Shown: positions 1-11,139 of the stretch, in pieces | Layout of the letters: each line of letters starts with the position of its first letter | How positions within the stretch are numbered: the stretch's first letter is position 1 | DNA from: Artemisia argyi | Taxonomy: Eukaryota > Streptophyta > Magnoliopsida > Asterales > Asteraceae | Reading direction: 5' to 3' | Length of the DNA stretch: 64,000 nt | NCBI GenBank assembly: GCA_030686995.1 | Contig: CM060698.1 | Coordinates: 137,893,606 to 137,957,605 of the forward strand | The notes under the pieces: generated by a model | The model's database searches: none | What the model saw: only the letters and a program-made list of their open reading frames with translations | What the model was told of the DNA's origin: nothing | Position numbers and translations under genes: made by a program

Positions 1-295
1 AAGCCATAACTTGATTTTTGGCTAACCCTTTAGGACTTATTCTTACATATTCTCTCAACTAACTCAGTAACCCTTGACTTGTGTGATTCTCTTATGTAGC
101 AAGGAACTCCACAAGATCATTCAAGAAGTTGCAAGCTTCAACTCTAAAGTTGCAAGTTTTGGTAGCTTGATCATGTATAAGCTTTGGTAGTTTATACTTC
201 ATGTGTGTCATGTATGTAGAAGTTATAGGTTAGTATTTTAGGCCTCAAAATACGTAGTGTGTTGGGAGTTGTTGTGCCCTAGTAAAAGAACTAAC

Positions 296-435
296 GGGAG
301 TGGTTGTACCCTTGGTAAAGAACTCGACATCTAGCTTTGTGTCGGTAAAAGTGTAAGTGACGAATGGGAGTGGTTGTACCCTTGTAAAAGAACTCGACAT
401 CTAGCTTTGTGTCGGTAAAAGTATAAGCGACGTGT
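296..435 (+). repeat. Tandem repeat, two units of about 70 bp
   Basis: Two nearly identical units start with GGGAGTGGTTGTACCCTT at 296 and 366. Both continue through the same GAACTCGACATCTAG and GTGTCGG text. A third, more worn partial unit precedes them at about 262-292. They lie inside the LTR-like block and probably arose by local duplication. Confidence 0.75.
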
Positions 436-638
436 AAGGTTTTCTCCGCCGGTGAAAGGAGCTTGTTGATTAGTGTTTATAACTCTCGAGTTGGAAACTC
501 GGGGCGTGGATGTAGGGCAAGGAAAAAGAGTCCTTGTAGCCGAACCACGATAAACTATCGTGTTGTGGTTTGATTGTTTCTTTCTCTACCTTTGCTTATT
601 ATATGTTGTTGTTTAGTTAGAATTGTTGATCACATATA

Positions 639-850
639 AAGCTTTTCAAAGAACCAAAACAAGTAATGTTGTTCTTACATCTTTAAACATAAGTAAAGCT
701 TTTCAAAGAACTAAACAAGCAAAGTTAGGATCATTACAAGTAAAGCTTTTCAAAGTATGAAACAAGTTAAGTTGGAATTGTTATTCACATGTAAAGTCTA
801 TTCAAAGAATCAAACATATTAAGTTGTGCTTATATCTTTAACCAAACGTC
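639..850 (+). repeat. Degenerate tandem repeat, about 50 bp period
   Basis: Four units begin with AAGCTTTTCAAAGAA or a variant, at about 639, 696, 743 and 793. Each is followed by an A-rich stretch containing AAACAAG or AAACATA. Spacing is 47-57 bp. The units lie close to the end of the LTR-like block and have no coding potential. Confidence 0.65.
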
Positions 851-926
851 AAGTTCTCAAAGGTTATTTAAGCTAAATAAGAATCGAAAAAGCGGTAAAC
901 TATTCAACCCCCCTTCTAGTTTTCCA

Positions 927-2596
927 CAAGGCCCATTGTTTTTTTCCATATCCAATACAATCCCACCATGCGTTTTGACCACAGGTCCACCAATTTCCTG
1001 TTGGATAATATTACTTTCTACACATCTTTTTAAGGTCTCGTTTAAATCCCCATCAAATTCTCTTTTATCTTCCATATCCTTACACTTGTATTCCCCATGC
1101 GGTTCTTTCACTTTCTCAGCCGTCTTACTTTTGGGTTTTTCACTGTCTTGCTCAAAGGTATCATTGACTTTTGTTTCCCCCGAGACTCTTGATGTTTCGT
1201 CTTCCCCAACACTACGGCGACCAGAATCCATGACAGGTCTGTCGTACCCGTCATCATCTTCCTCGTTCCCATCCTCTCCGTCCTCTTCACTATCGCCTCC
1301 CTCATCACTGTTTGCACTCATGTCCCCCTCTTCATCCTCTTTATCTACTTGCATATCATTTTCTCCGTTCATGAACTTCTCTTTATTATCATCTCGAATC
1401 TCCATCATTGTAATATCTTTGATTTCTTCCACCACACTCACCTCATAAACTTTCCTTTTAAGTGTAACTCTAAGATCTTCCTTTATCAAGCCTTTATTAA
1501 TAGTGTGAATGTGCACCTTCCCATACATCAAATTTTGGTTACCCTCAAGTCTGCAATTGTGTAACCCGAGGATGGATCCATGCACCGCTGCTATTTTCTT
1601 GAACATACTCTCCCCCCAACACGAGATAGGTATACCCATTATGTTTATCCAAGTCAAACGCCCCGCCGTTCTGTGAAAACTACCACCACTCCTAAGTTTG
1701 TGTAACCACCTTTTCAAACCATGCTCATTGTCTTTTAACACGTTATGGGCTGTATTTTCGTTCTCCATTACTACCATGACTTCAATTCCCCCCAATAGCT
1801 TCACTTCTATCTTTCCAAGGCCTTGCTCCTCACATAATGATGGTAGTTTCAGAAGAAAGCACAAAGCTTTAGCCTCCCCTACTACACTTCTTCTCAGTAT
1901 CGCATCATTAAACTCATTCTCATCGGCTTTAATTGTCCTTCCTTCCCACTGTTTATTCAATCCTATGTTGTCCCATTCATTGTACTTTGCATGGTAACCA
2001 GCTTCTTGTGCCACTTTATCTTTACTGGACTCGCCCTCTCTTTTGTATCCTCCATTTACCACGTCTACAAAGCTACGCTTCCCCCGTTGATAATCCATCT
2101 TTGCTTCATTCCAATGCTAGCCCCTATTGTTGGTAGTGCTGTGACGCCCATTAAATCCATCACCCGTGACCCTCCCTCCAACGTTCCTGCTTCCTTTCCT
2201 GTCATATGCCACGTATACTCTCAACACTTCCTATCCGATCTTTATCTTTTGCAACTGACTCAAAAGGCTCTCCACGTCGCAAACAGATTTAAACCGAACA
2301 AAGCCATACCTCATTCCGTTGCGAAGCCTCCTTTGTGCCATGAACATGTCAAACACTGTACCGTATTTCTTAAAAATCATCCAAAGTTTCCCCATCCCCC
2401 AATCGTCCGGAAAGTTGAAAAACATAAACGAAATCGCCGAGTTACGTTTCCCACCAGAGTAATTAGTCCCTAAAAGCTTGCCATTGTATGGTCCTCTATT
2501 TCCGTCGTGCCTTGACCTCACACTCTCATGGACATTGCTAAATCTAGTTTTCTCTCTCACATAGTTCATTTTCTCTCTCTCAATTTTATGATACAC
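927..2596 (-). pseudogene. LINE-type ORF1 (RRM and acidic tail), broken
   Basis: Read on the minus strand from about 2596, the first part is an RNA-recognition motif: an RNP2-like FFNFPDD, then an RNP1-like RYGFVRFK. A basic region, RSFVDVV, a second conserved block around WINIMGIPISCWGE, and a very acidic Asp/Glu tail follow. This layout matches ORF1 proteins of plant L1-type LINEs, which bind the element RNA. Two in-frame TAG codons (2231-2233 and about 2121) interrupt one otherwise continuous frame. The C-terminal end runs into the LTR-like block at 926, so the frame beyond is not native. No matching reverse transcriptase follows on this strand. The LINE at 3271-5447 points the other way and is a separate insertion. 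Confidence 0.7.
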
Positions 2597-2741
2597 AAAA
2601 TTTCTTAACGCAACATATATGACATTTCCATTTGTGCTTTATGGCATATGTTTGATATGTACAACCTTTGCTACCATGTTCTCGTATTAGATGTTTGTGA
2701 TAGTTTCTACGACGATATTTATGGTTTTTATCTATTTAATA

Positions 2742-2996
2742 CTCTCTTCGTCTTAAATTTATTGTCCACTATTGACTTTTTTAGTCTTTCTTCTTTAACT
2801 TTGACCTTAAATATTTTTGTGGGTGTTATATAATATTTGATGCAAAATATATAAATGGATTAGGTTTTAAGTGTACTTTTCAATGATATAATTTTTCATC
2901 AAGTATTATATAATAAAAAATATATATTTATGGTCAAACTTGAACCAGTTTAACTTTGAAAATTCAAACTGGACAATAATTTTGAGACGAAGGGAG
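2742..2996. mobile_element. Stowaway-like MITE (Tc1/mariner type), 255 bp
   Basis: The element begins CTCTCTTCGTCTTAAATTTA and ends with the imperfect inverted complement, closing in GACGAAGGGAG. It is flanked by TA on both sides (2740-2741 and 2997-2998), the expected Tc1/mariner duplication. Terminal arms of about 30 bp carry the widespread CTCCCTCCGTCCC-type end, and inner parts are also partly palindromic. No coding capacity. It lies between the RRM pseudogene and the LINE. Confidence 0.85.
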
Positions 2997-2998
2997 TA

Positions 2999-3252
2999 GT
3001 AGGATAGTATTTTTGAGGATACACTATTTAGCGTGTTCATGTCTTTGCATTGTTTAGCTTTATATTAAGTTTTGCGATTAGCTATTTAAAGCTTTTCATC
3101 CTTTTAATTCCAGGAGATAATCATTGGAGTGGCCATGCCACTTATGCGTGATATGGTTTCACGTCTTTGAAAAGGTCTTGCAGTGTTGCGTGATTTATTC
3201 GCTTTCGGCTTCGTTGCATCATTATGTCGCTTTTGCCTATAGAAGATGCATG
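2999..3252. other. Unassigned sequence, no gene seen
   Basis: AT-rich sequence between the MITE and the LINE target site. It forms an open frame with the LINE downstream only by chance: the LINE starts at 3271, so the upstream part of that frame is not element sequence. Confidence 0.5.
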
Positions 3253-3270
3253 AGATTCTTGCAATTTTCT

Positions 3271-5387
3271 CGAAAATATTGGAAAATCATTGATCAAGAT
3301 GTGGTGGCTGCTGTCCTGGCCTTCTTCTCTTCAGGTTCATTTCCTCCTGGTTGTAACGCTTCATTTATTGCTTTGATTCCCAAAACGCAAGAAGCTAAAA
3401 TGGTCAAGGATTTTCGGCCTATCAGTTTGATTGGTAGTGTGTATAAAATCATTACTAAAGTCTTAGCTAATCGATTGAGTCATGTTATTCAAAATTTAGT
3501 TAGCGATGTCCAATCTGCTTTCGTATCTAATAGACAAATCCTTGATGGCCCTTTCATTCTTAATGAGCTTCTTTCGTGGTGTAAACACAAAAATTCCAAA
3601 GCCTTGATATTTAAGATTGATTTTGAAAAAGCGTTTGACTTAGTGAGATGGGATTATTTAGATGTGGTGCTATCTAACTTTGGTTTTGGAACTAAATGGC
3701 GTAGTTGGATTCAAGGGTGCCTCAATTTAGCTATGGGATCTATTCTTGTGAATGGTAGTCCGACATCGGAGTTCAAGTTTTCTAAAGGATTTAAACAAGG
3801 AGACCCTCTTTCTCCCTTTCTTTTTATTTTGATTATGGAAAGCTTACATCTTTCTTTTGATAACGTGGTGAATGTTGGGCTGTTCAAGAGTATCCATATC
3901 GATAACTCTCTCAGTTTATCTCACTTGTTTTATGCGGATGATGTTATTTTTGTTGGCGAATGGAATTTATCAAACCTATCAACAATCGTTAATGTTCTAA
4001 AGTGGTTCCATTTGGCTTCGGGTTTAAAGATTAATCTTCATAAAAGTAAGCTTATTGGTATCGATATTCCTCAAGTTGTTGTGGATTCAGCGGCTAGGTC
4101 TATTGGTTGCTTGACTCTTCATATGCCTTTTAACTATCTCGGTGTAAAGGTTGGTGGTATTATGTTGAAAGTTTGCTCTTGGGATGATGTTGTCGCCAAG
4201 CTATCTTCTAGGCTCTCGAAATGGAAGCTTAAAACTTTATCGATCGGTGGTCGTCTTACCCTTATTAAATCGGTGTTGAGCTCTTTGCCGCTTTATTATA
4301 TGTCATCCTTCAAGGTGCCTATAAGCGTCTTAAAAAAATGGAGGCTATCCGTAGGAATTTTTTTAATGGTGTGGATAATGCAGAAAAGAAGATGTCCTTG
4401 ATTAGTTAGAAGAAAGTTTTAGCTTCTAAGAAGAATGGTGGTCTTGGAGTATCTAGTTTCTTTGCTATGAACCGCGCTCTTCTCTTCAAATGGGTTTGGA
4501 GGTTCATTGCCAACGGGTCATCTCTTTGGTCTCGTTTTATCAAAGCTATTCATGGTATTCACGGTTCTCTTGGATGCTCTTTACCTTTCTCTAAGCGATC
4601 CCCTTGGACGGATATTGTTAGCGAAGTTACAAAGCTCTCCTTTAAAGGCATTGATCTCCTTTCTCTTATCAAAAAGAAAGTTGGGAACGGTGAGGCTACC
4701 TCTTTTTGGGACAATGTGTGGCTTGGTGATGCTCCTTTAAAACATACTTACCCGAGGCTATATCTTCTGGAATTAGATAAGCATGCTAGTGTAGCGTCTC
4801 AGCTTAGAGATAACTTCCTTTCTGATTCTTTTCGAAGGACTCCTCGAGGTGGTGTGGAAGAAAAACAGTTGCTTCTTCTTAATTTTGATATTTCTACTAT
4901 AATTCTCCCCAATATCAGTGATCGTTGGACTTGGCGGGTCTCTTTGGATAAGCTTCCTTCAAGGTTGAATCTTTCCCTTCGTGGTCTTGACATCCCATCT
5001 ATCTTATGTCCTCTATGTAGCATCGCTGTGGAATCAACATCGCACCTTCTTTTCGCTTGTCATTTGGCTCGTCATCTTATGATCAATGTCGCTCGTTGGT
5101 GGGAGTTAGAGTACCAAGATTTTCTATCATACGATGATTGGCTTCTTTGGTTAACTAATCTTCGTGTCACAAAGTGCTTCAAAGGTGTTTTTGAAGGTGT
5201 TTGTTATATTATGTGGTGGGTCATTTGGAAGTTCCGCAATCAAGTTTTGTTTGGAAGTGAATTACCTCGGGTTGACCTTCTTTTTGACGAGATCGTTCGG
5301 TTGTCGTTTAATTGGTGTTCTAATCGTTGTAGTCTAAACTTTGATTGGAATTCTTGGATGAAAAATCCTAATTCCTTTAATTTGTAA
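3271..5387 (+). pseudogene. LINE reverse transcriptase with zf-RVT domain, partial and broken
   Basis: From 3271 the frame covers most of a non-LTR reverse transcriptase: LIPK, FRPISLIGSVYKIITKVLANRL, SAFVSNRQILDGP, the KIDFEKAFD block, GDPLSPFLF, and the catalytic YADD at 3931-3942. The frame is lost at a run of seven A near 4333-4339, and an in-frame TAG follows at 4407-4409. The second part (ATG 4467 to stop 5387) carries the C-terminal zf-RVT domain, with CPLC and a downstream H/C pair in SHLLFACH, and ends in LN-type low-complexity residues. The enzyme would copy LINE RNA at a nicked target. The A-run shift plus the TAG make it inactive. Confidence 0.9.
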
Positions 5388-5447
5388 TTTGTTTTTTACT
5401 AGCTCTTTGCTAGTCTTTAATAAAATGCCGTTCAAAAAAAAAAATAA
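3271..5447 (+). mobile_element. 5'-truncated LINE (L1-type) with 18-bp target duplication
   Basis: The same 18 bases, AGATTCTTGCAATTTTCT, lie at 3253-3270 and 5448-5465, directly outside the element. The right end has a short 3' untranslated region, an AATAAAA-like signal near 5420 and a run of A from 5434. The left end starts inside the reverse transcriptase. A target duplication, a 3' A tail and a truncated 5' end are the classic product of target-primed reverse transcription. ORF1, the endonuclease and the first part of the reverse transcriptase were never copied in. Confidence 0.92.
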
Positions 5448-5465
5448 AGATTCTTGCAATTTTCT

Positions 5466-5957
5466 TGTTAGATTAGTTATATAAATAGATAGATAATGAT
5501 GTTATCCTTTCATATAGCAACAAGTAATATATTAATAGTTATATCATCAACTTTTGAGTAAGGCGTGATTTATATGCATATGAAATCAAGAAGCCAAGCC
5601 TGATTGTTAAGTGACGATGAAATCAAGAAGCCAAGTCTTTCTTCTTCATCTGGATAAACTTGCTCACAAAGACTTCGAGGGTATTATAACAATATGATAC
5701 TTTTGTTCATAAACATAATATGATTTTTTTTTGTTTGTTTCTCTTTCTCAGTTAATTATGATAAGAGAACAATTCATACTTCAAAAACTTGGAAAAACAA
5801 CATGATAGCTAGCTTGAATTGTGAAAATGCATGTATCTCAATTGTTGGTCTTCATATTTTTGGATGTTATTGATTATAGAATATAATTATATTGAACAGA
5901 AGTAGAAAAATATAATATGTGTCTATGACAATCGATCAAATCCAAGTTAGTTTAGAC
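5466..5957. other. Unassigned AT-rich sequence
   Basis: No reading frame, RNA gene or repeat end that I recognise. It contains the phrase GAAATCAAGAAGCCAAG twice (about 5582 and 5620), a short direct repeat of no known meaning. Confidence 0.5.
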
Positions 5958-5960
5958 TTA

Positions 5961-6143
5961 GGTTGTGTTTGTTATTTAAAAAGAGGCTTAAGAGCCTCTG
6001 AATCTGAACCGTTCAGACACGGTCAGACATTTTGGCCGTTCAGACCGTTTTTTTTCCGTTCAGAAGCGGTCAGAGGCAGTAAGATCTTAATGGTCTAGAC
6101 TTGAGAGATGTGTCTTAATGCCTCTTGTTGACAGAAAAATAAC

Positions 6144-6187
<44 letters not shown>

Positions 6188-6300
6188 GAGCAAGCAAATG
6201 TGCGGTTCAAACATGAGTTTTTTCCCCGTTCAGATTCAGATATTTACGCCGGTTCAGATTCAGATTCAGATTCAGAGCATCTTAAAAAACAAACACCACC
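5961..6300. mobile_element. Tourist-like MITE (PIF/Harbinger type), 340 bp
   Basis: The ends are inverted copies: GGTTGTGTTTGTTATTTAAA on the left, and CTTAAAAAACAAACACCACC on the right. TTA flanks both ends (5958-5960 and 6301-6303), the usual PIF/Harbinger duplication. The interior repeats TTCAGA and CCGTTCAGA many times on both strands, which suggests a folded, self-complementary interior. A run of 40 A (6145-6184) sits inside. No protein is encoded, so movement would need a transposase from elsewhere. Confidence 0.85.
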
Positions 6301-6303
6301 TTA

Positions 6304-7216
6304 GTATACTTTCATCTAACTTCGGTGAACTTAGATGTATGTGAAACCATAAGGCGAGCATACATAACCAATATTTTGTTTGGGTCCTAGGCACTCGCGG
6401 AAAACCCTGGCTCTGTCCGTGTTTTTAAGAGATCAAATATATGTTATGCAAGTTGATAACCCACTTGGTTGGCTTGATGTCTGTCCGTTTATTTAGACTA
6501 TGTTTTCAGATGGGTTGCCAACCCAATTTAAAGAATATACATACAAAATAATAATTTTTTCATCTTCTCATCCAATATTTCCTTCCAATCTAAATCATCT
6601 AGCAACCTAAAGTGCGACCCACAATCTGGCACATGTCAATGTTTTAATGACTATCTGTTTTTTTCTCTTTTTTTTCTTTCTAATATTTATCATTGGTTGT
6701 ATGTATTGGTTAGGTTTATGTTGTTGATAAATGGTAAAATGATATAGATTGATTGTATGTATTACGTAGTAATAGTGTAGATGGAGGGAAAAAAATTAAT
6801 ATTTTAATAAAAGATTGGTTGTGATAGATTGTTTGATAAAAATATTCTTTACAAACCATTCCAACTTGCATAGTTGTTTCATATATAAATACCTTTACAT
6901 ATATCCATATCTAATAATAGTAATGGATGAGATACATGTTGTCACCATAGTTGCATAATTGCATATAGATCGGTTATACCAATTATTGTATATATAATCC
7001 ATTAATTTATATTTGGTTAATACTTAAATGGGCCGGGATACAGTATTAACTCTTGAACTCTTTTTACTTTCAACTCTAGGTGAAATGTCTCGTCCGCTAT
7101 CAAATGTATTGGATATAACCCTGCAACCGAAGGAAAAAAAAGAAAAAAGAAAAAAAAAAAAAAAAAAAAAAAGAAAAGAAAGAAAGAAAGAAAAAGAGGT
7201 CCGTTCATATACATGT
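6304..7216. other. Unassigned AT-rich sequence with purine tract
   Basis: No gene seen. A nearly pure purine tract (AAAAAAGAAAAAGAAAG type) lies at 7131-7199. Apparent long frames across it, rich in Lys on one strand and Phe on the other, are artefacts of that tract. Confidence 0.5.
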
Positions 7217-7301
7217 TTTTGAAAAGGGAAGTGATATGTACACATGTGATTTTATTTTGCACACATAAAATTACATAGAGTATTTTTGTTCTTATTCATT
7301 A

Positions 7302-7330
7302 ACTAGTTATAATGCCCGCGCACGCGCGTA
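7302..7330 (-). other. Possible Helitron 3' terminus
   Basis: On the minus strand this reads as a GC-rich palindromic core (CGCGCGTGCGCGGGC), about ten bases, then CTAG followed by T. That is the arrangement of plant Helitron 3' ends: hairpin, short spacer, CTRR, T. The GC content stands out sharply from its surroundings. No 5' TC end, RepHel gene or second copy could be assigned, so this is only a candidate. Confidence 0.3.
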
Positions 7331-10237
7331 GTTTTTCCTAAAATTTTCAATAATGTATTTTTATTTATTAAAAACAAATAGCTTAATTTTTGTTTTTTGT
7401 TTTAGTTATGATTCTTAATTTTGATTTATAATTATGATTGATGGACATGGTATATATATTTTTGTTCAGATGGGTAGATTCAAATTATGTTAATTTCATC
7501 AACTGGTCAAACTGGTAAACCTCTTAAAGGGAAAAGGACCGAAAGTCAACCTTAGTATTATTAGGGTATAAAATTTTTGTAAATCGTTAGTACTTTAAGA
7601 AATTAGGTTGTTTTCAAAATTATGTACGTAGTACTTTTGATATTCATATTTGAAACAATGCTATAGTCTTATGTATTGAAAGTTCAAAACTCTGGACAAG
7701 AAGTTTCAAACGGTCAACCGATACCAAACAACTTTTACATGGTTTTACCACCCCATATATATTATGTATCCTAGGATTTGTTGGCTTTCTGTCTAAGGAT
7801 TTTAAAAAAATCACAATATATATATTATGTATCCTGGGATTTGATGGCTTTGTGTATTAGGATTTAAAAAGACTCACATCAAGAATGAATTATTAATCAA
7901 TATTTCAATAAAACCATGGAATAAATGTTTGGTTTTACTTTATAGAAGGTAGCTGACCCGGAATCTTATAAGACACCACAATAGTTGCTCTAAAGAGTGA
8001 AAATGCTCAAATTAATCACTGCCCAAATCCAAGGTTCTACTATAACCCTGCAGGGGGGAAAAAGATTGTTGGTCAGCCCAACCCGTATCAGCCATTATAA
8101 CAACTTCACAAAAACACCACCATCAAATAACAACTTGTGTTTCTAACCATTTGAAATAATAATTTCCACACAAATCAACCAAAGTATAAAAACCCTAGAT
8201 CATTTAATGATACCTAAGGTGCTATCAGTGCTATCATTTGTACCAATTTTTTATTTTTATTTTGTAACATCAACTTGAATGTAAAAGTGAATGGATAAAA
8301 ACTGCAAATATAATAAGCCAATAAGGAAGTAGAACCTAAAATTTTAATCTAATGATCTCATTCCATAATTAACATGAGCAAAAATAAGTAAGAAACCCAT
8401 GGCCAACTAATAGTCACTACCTAAACACTAAATGTCAGTTAACTTGTTTGCATACTAAAACTTCTTAATATTACATATTGATCATCGAAAACCTTCATCA
8501 AATGACTGTCAAAGAGATCATCAAATATGTTGCATATGGAATTTAAGAAAGGACATGTTACTTATAAAAGAAGAAAAGTACCAAACATCACTGAAGAGTG
8601 AAAATGTTCAAATTTGTTTGGTTTTTTGTTTTACGTCAGCTAGTAAATGTGAAACAAAGTTGCTTTGTTTTCTGGCGCGGTACCATAAGAGAGAGCATAT
8701 GCTTCGTAGGCTACTACTTAACAATAAACCTGCACATTTTAAATTATTCCACGCTAAATAAAATTGTCAATGAATTTTAATTGATAGTTGGTCACATTAA
8801 ACACAATTGTTCATTTATTATCGCACATATAAAAAGCCAAAGGGAAGAAGAGCATGTAAAACATAAAGGTACCCCTCTAGACTGTGAAAAACTTCTTATA
8901 ACTTTTGATGACAAATAGTGGTTAGCTTAAGGCTTAATTGTCAATCTACCCCATTTACGACATTAAACTTCCAATTTATATTACCATGTGATCCGGTACT
9001 ATCATGATGATGATAATCTCTAATAGCTTCCAAAAGCATAAGCATTTCACCTGCATTATCATTCAATACCTCATAATCAAACTCCATATTTAACCAAAGA
9101 TCTACAAAAACCATAAAGAAAAACTTGGAATTGGGCATTTTTATATGCTATTGGTAACATCTAAATCTAAATCAAGAAAACATATATGATAATGAAAGTT
9201 TGCGTGTATTAATCCACCACTCCAAAGACATACAGCTACAGCCTAGTAATAATAATTGATCAACAAAACATTTATAAGTACCAATAAATAATCATATCAT
9301 AATATGGCCTTTTTCTTTAAACTAAAATTACTTTACACTCGATCCTAATAATCTTAATGTTGCATAGGGTTCGCACGGTAAGATTTGAGGGGTTTGGGCT
9401 GCAACATACAAAACCAAAACTTCAATGTGGTTCATCAATATTCTGTAATTAATAAACTAAATTAAACCAAATAGCGTAAATTAATCCGACATTATTGAGT
9501 TGGTTAAACATAATTAACTCAAGTTATACTTGGTAGAAAAACACGCTACTGACCTCATTTGTGGGGTTGACAGCATCATCCACCTCAAAATTCAACGTGT
9601 TCCCTCTTCACATTACCCGCATATAACCCCTGAAAAAAAACACAATATGTAAGAAGCAATAATAACATTACATAATCACTCAGATAAATCCAAAATCAAA
9701 CAAATCACTCAATTACAAAACAACTCAACAATATGATTGGGGAAAAACAAAAACAATCCGTAACTCAACAAAGAGCTGTAAGTAATCAGTAAAATATATC
9801 TGTTTTGATCACATGTGAAGTAAAGAATGATTTCATGAGTTGAATTTATCTTTATCCATTCACAAATTTACAACCCTGATTATTAAAATTTATGAGTCAA
9901 TTTTTCTTTTAAAGAGATGGAAAAAAAAAACTAAAACCAATATCATAACATCGCTGAATGATTACTAATCCTTTTTTCTTCAAATTCATACGTTTGATTT
10001 AGTGGGCAGCGATAGCATACAGGGGAGTTGGAGACTCGATTGTGGGATATTTTCTTTTTTTCCATCTTATGATTGATGGGTCGTATGGAGCGTGACTTTA
10101 TTTTTTAATATACACTTTTGGTCCAAAACTATCAAATATAAGCCACCAAGTACATGTGTATTTTTCAACTTTTTTATACATCAAACTAAGAAAACGATTA
10201 TTTTTTTTTTCAGATTTAGCTAAATCCGGAAAAAAAT

Positions 10238-10240
<3 letters not shown>

Positions 10241-10288
<48 letters not shown>
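10241..10288. repeat. Poly-T tract of 48 bases
   Basis: An unbroken run of T near the right end of the Mutator-like element, preceded by A-rich and T-rich stretches. It may be a microsatellite or the relic of a retroposed A tail on the minus strand. Run length is likely to be uncertain in the assembly. Confidence 0.8.
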
Positions 10289-10492
10289 CAATATCTTAGA
10301 ATTATAATAATAATAATAATTCAACTATTACCACAAAAGGAATGATTTGATTTTTTTGAAATAAAAAAGTCCTTAATAAGAGTTTTATTTTATTATATAA
10401 AAGATTCTATATGTGCAATGTAAAATGATATGTGTACATATCATTACCCTTTTGAAAATGCTCATGAGCTGGAATGAGGTTCAAAAGACTTA

Positions 10493-10650
10493 GGGCCCGC
10501 TTGGTTCAAAGTGGAGAAAGGAAAAAGGAAAGGGAATGCAAAAGAATGAGTGAGGTGGGTAATCAATACCTTACCCCCCAATTTACTCTATAATGGTTGA
10601 TTACCTACTTTGGGGTAATCAATCCTTTTGCATTCCCTTACCAAACACAA
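10493..10650. mobile_element. Foldback MITE remnant
   Basis: It begins GGGCCCGCTTGGTTC after TTA (10490-10492), a common opening for plant Tourist/hAT MITEs. The text AAGGGAATGCAAAAG near 10537 recurs as its inverted complement near 10627-10640, and GGGTAATCAA near 10557 has inverted partners downstream, so the segment folds on itself. The right end lacks the matching GGGCCC terminus, so the element is worn or truncated there. Confidence 0.5.
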
Positions 10651-10853
10651 TATAATAAGAGAGATGGACCCTTTTGAATACCTTACTCATTCCCCACCCT
10701 CCTTAAACCCCGCACACCCTTATATTTTCAGACACTCAGGTACAACAAATATGCTTCATCACTTAAGAGTGCTTGGTATGTTTAACTTCACACTAATTAA
10801 TTTATTTTGCAATGCTATATAGGGAACAAAACTCACGGCCCTCATATATTTTA

Positions 10854-11106
10854 CTCCCCCCGTCCCATTATAAGTGTCCAGTTTGACTTTTCTTGGTCTT
10901 TTTTATTTAACTTTGACCTTAAATAATTTTATTTGTGTTATATAATACTTGATGAAAATTATATCAATGAAAATACGTTTAAAATCCAATCCATTCATAT
11001 ATTTTGCATCAAGTATTATATAACACAAATAAAAGTATTCAAGGTCAAAGTTGAACAAGTTAGACCGTAAAAAGTCAAACTGAACACTTATAATGGGACG
11101 GAGGTA
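10854..11106. mobile_element. Stowaway-like MITE, 253 bp
   Basis: It opens CTCCCCCCGTCCCATTATAA and closes with its near-perfect inverted complement ending GGGACGGAGGTAG. TA lies on both sides (10852-10853 and 11107-11108). Interior arms such as TTTGACCTTAAATAA and its complement make most of the element self-complementary. It belongs to the same broad type as the copy at 2742-2996 but is better preserved. No coding capacity. Confidence 0.9.
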
Positions 11107-11139
11107 GTAACAACTTACGATACTTTGCTAACTTTTTCT

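Larger units (their letters stand above)
1..926 (+). mobile_element. End of a Copia-type LTR running in from the left
   Basis: No protein is encoded here. The block holds two sets of degenerate tandem repeats and ends with TCAACCCCCCTTCTAG (904-919) and a final CA at 925-926. A C-rich tract of this kind is common just before the end of plant Copia (Sirevirus-like) LTRs. Directly after it the sequence changes to the LINE-type ORF1 on the other strand, with no primer binding site. It is therefore either the 3' LTR of an element lying to the left or a solo LTR. The left end is outside the window, so its length and target duplication cannot be checked. Confidence 0.45.
7226..10449. mobile_element. 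Non-autonomous Mutator-like element, 3.2 kb
   Basis: The left end reads GGGAAGTGATATGTACACAT, and the inverted right end reads GGGTAATGATATGTACACAT. The similarity continues for about 40 bp through a TTTTGCAC/ATTGCAC block. The 9 bases TTTTGAAAA lie directly outside both ends (7217-7225 and 10450-10458), the duplication size typical of Mutator-like elements. No transposase (MULE domain, SWIM finger) is visible. The interior is AT-rich and mostly unrecognised, with a GC-rich Helitron-like end near 7303 and a long T run at 10241-10288. A short minus-strand frame (8941-9138) and a phrase near 9556-9600 ending at a GTCAGT donor-like site might be captured exon pieces, but I cannot name them. Confidence 0.75.

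Noticed and set aside
936..1448. Ser-rich plus-strand frame of 170 codons
   Set aside because: It is the complement of the acidic tail of the LINE ORF1 on the minus strand.
3124..3270. Apparent N-terminal extension of the LINE reverse transcriptase
   Set aside because: The 18-bp target duplication places the element start at 3271. The upstream frame is flanking sequence and begins with TTG, not ATG.
7017..7262. Frames rich in Phe or Lys on both strands
   Set aside because: They span a purine tract (7131-7199) and have no sequence character beyond it.
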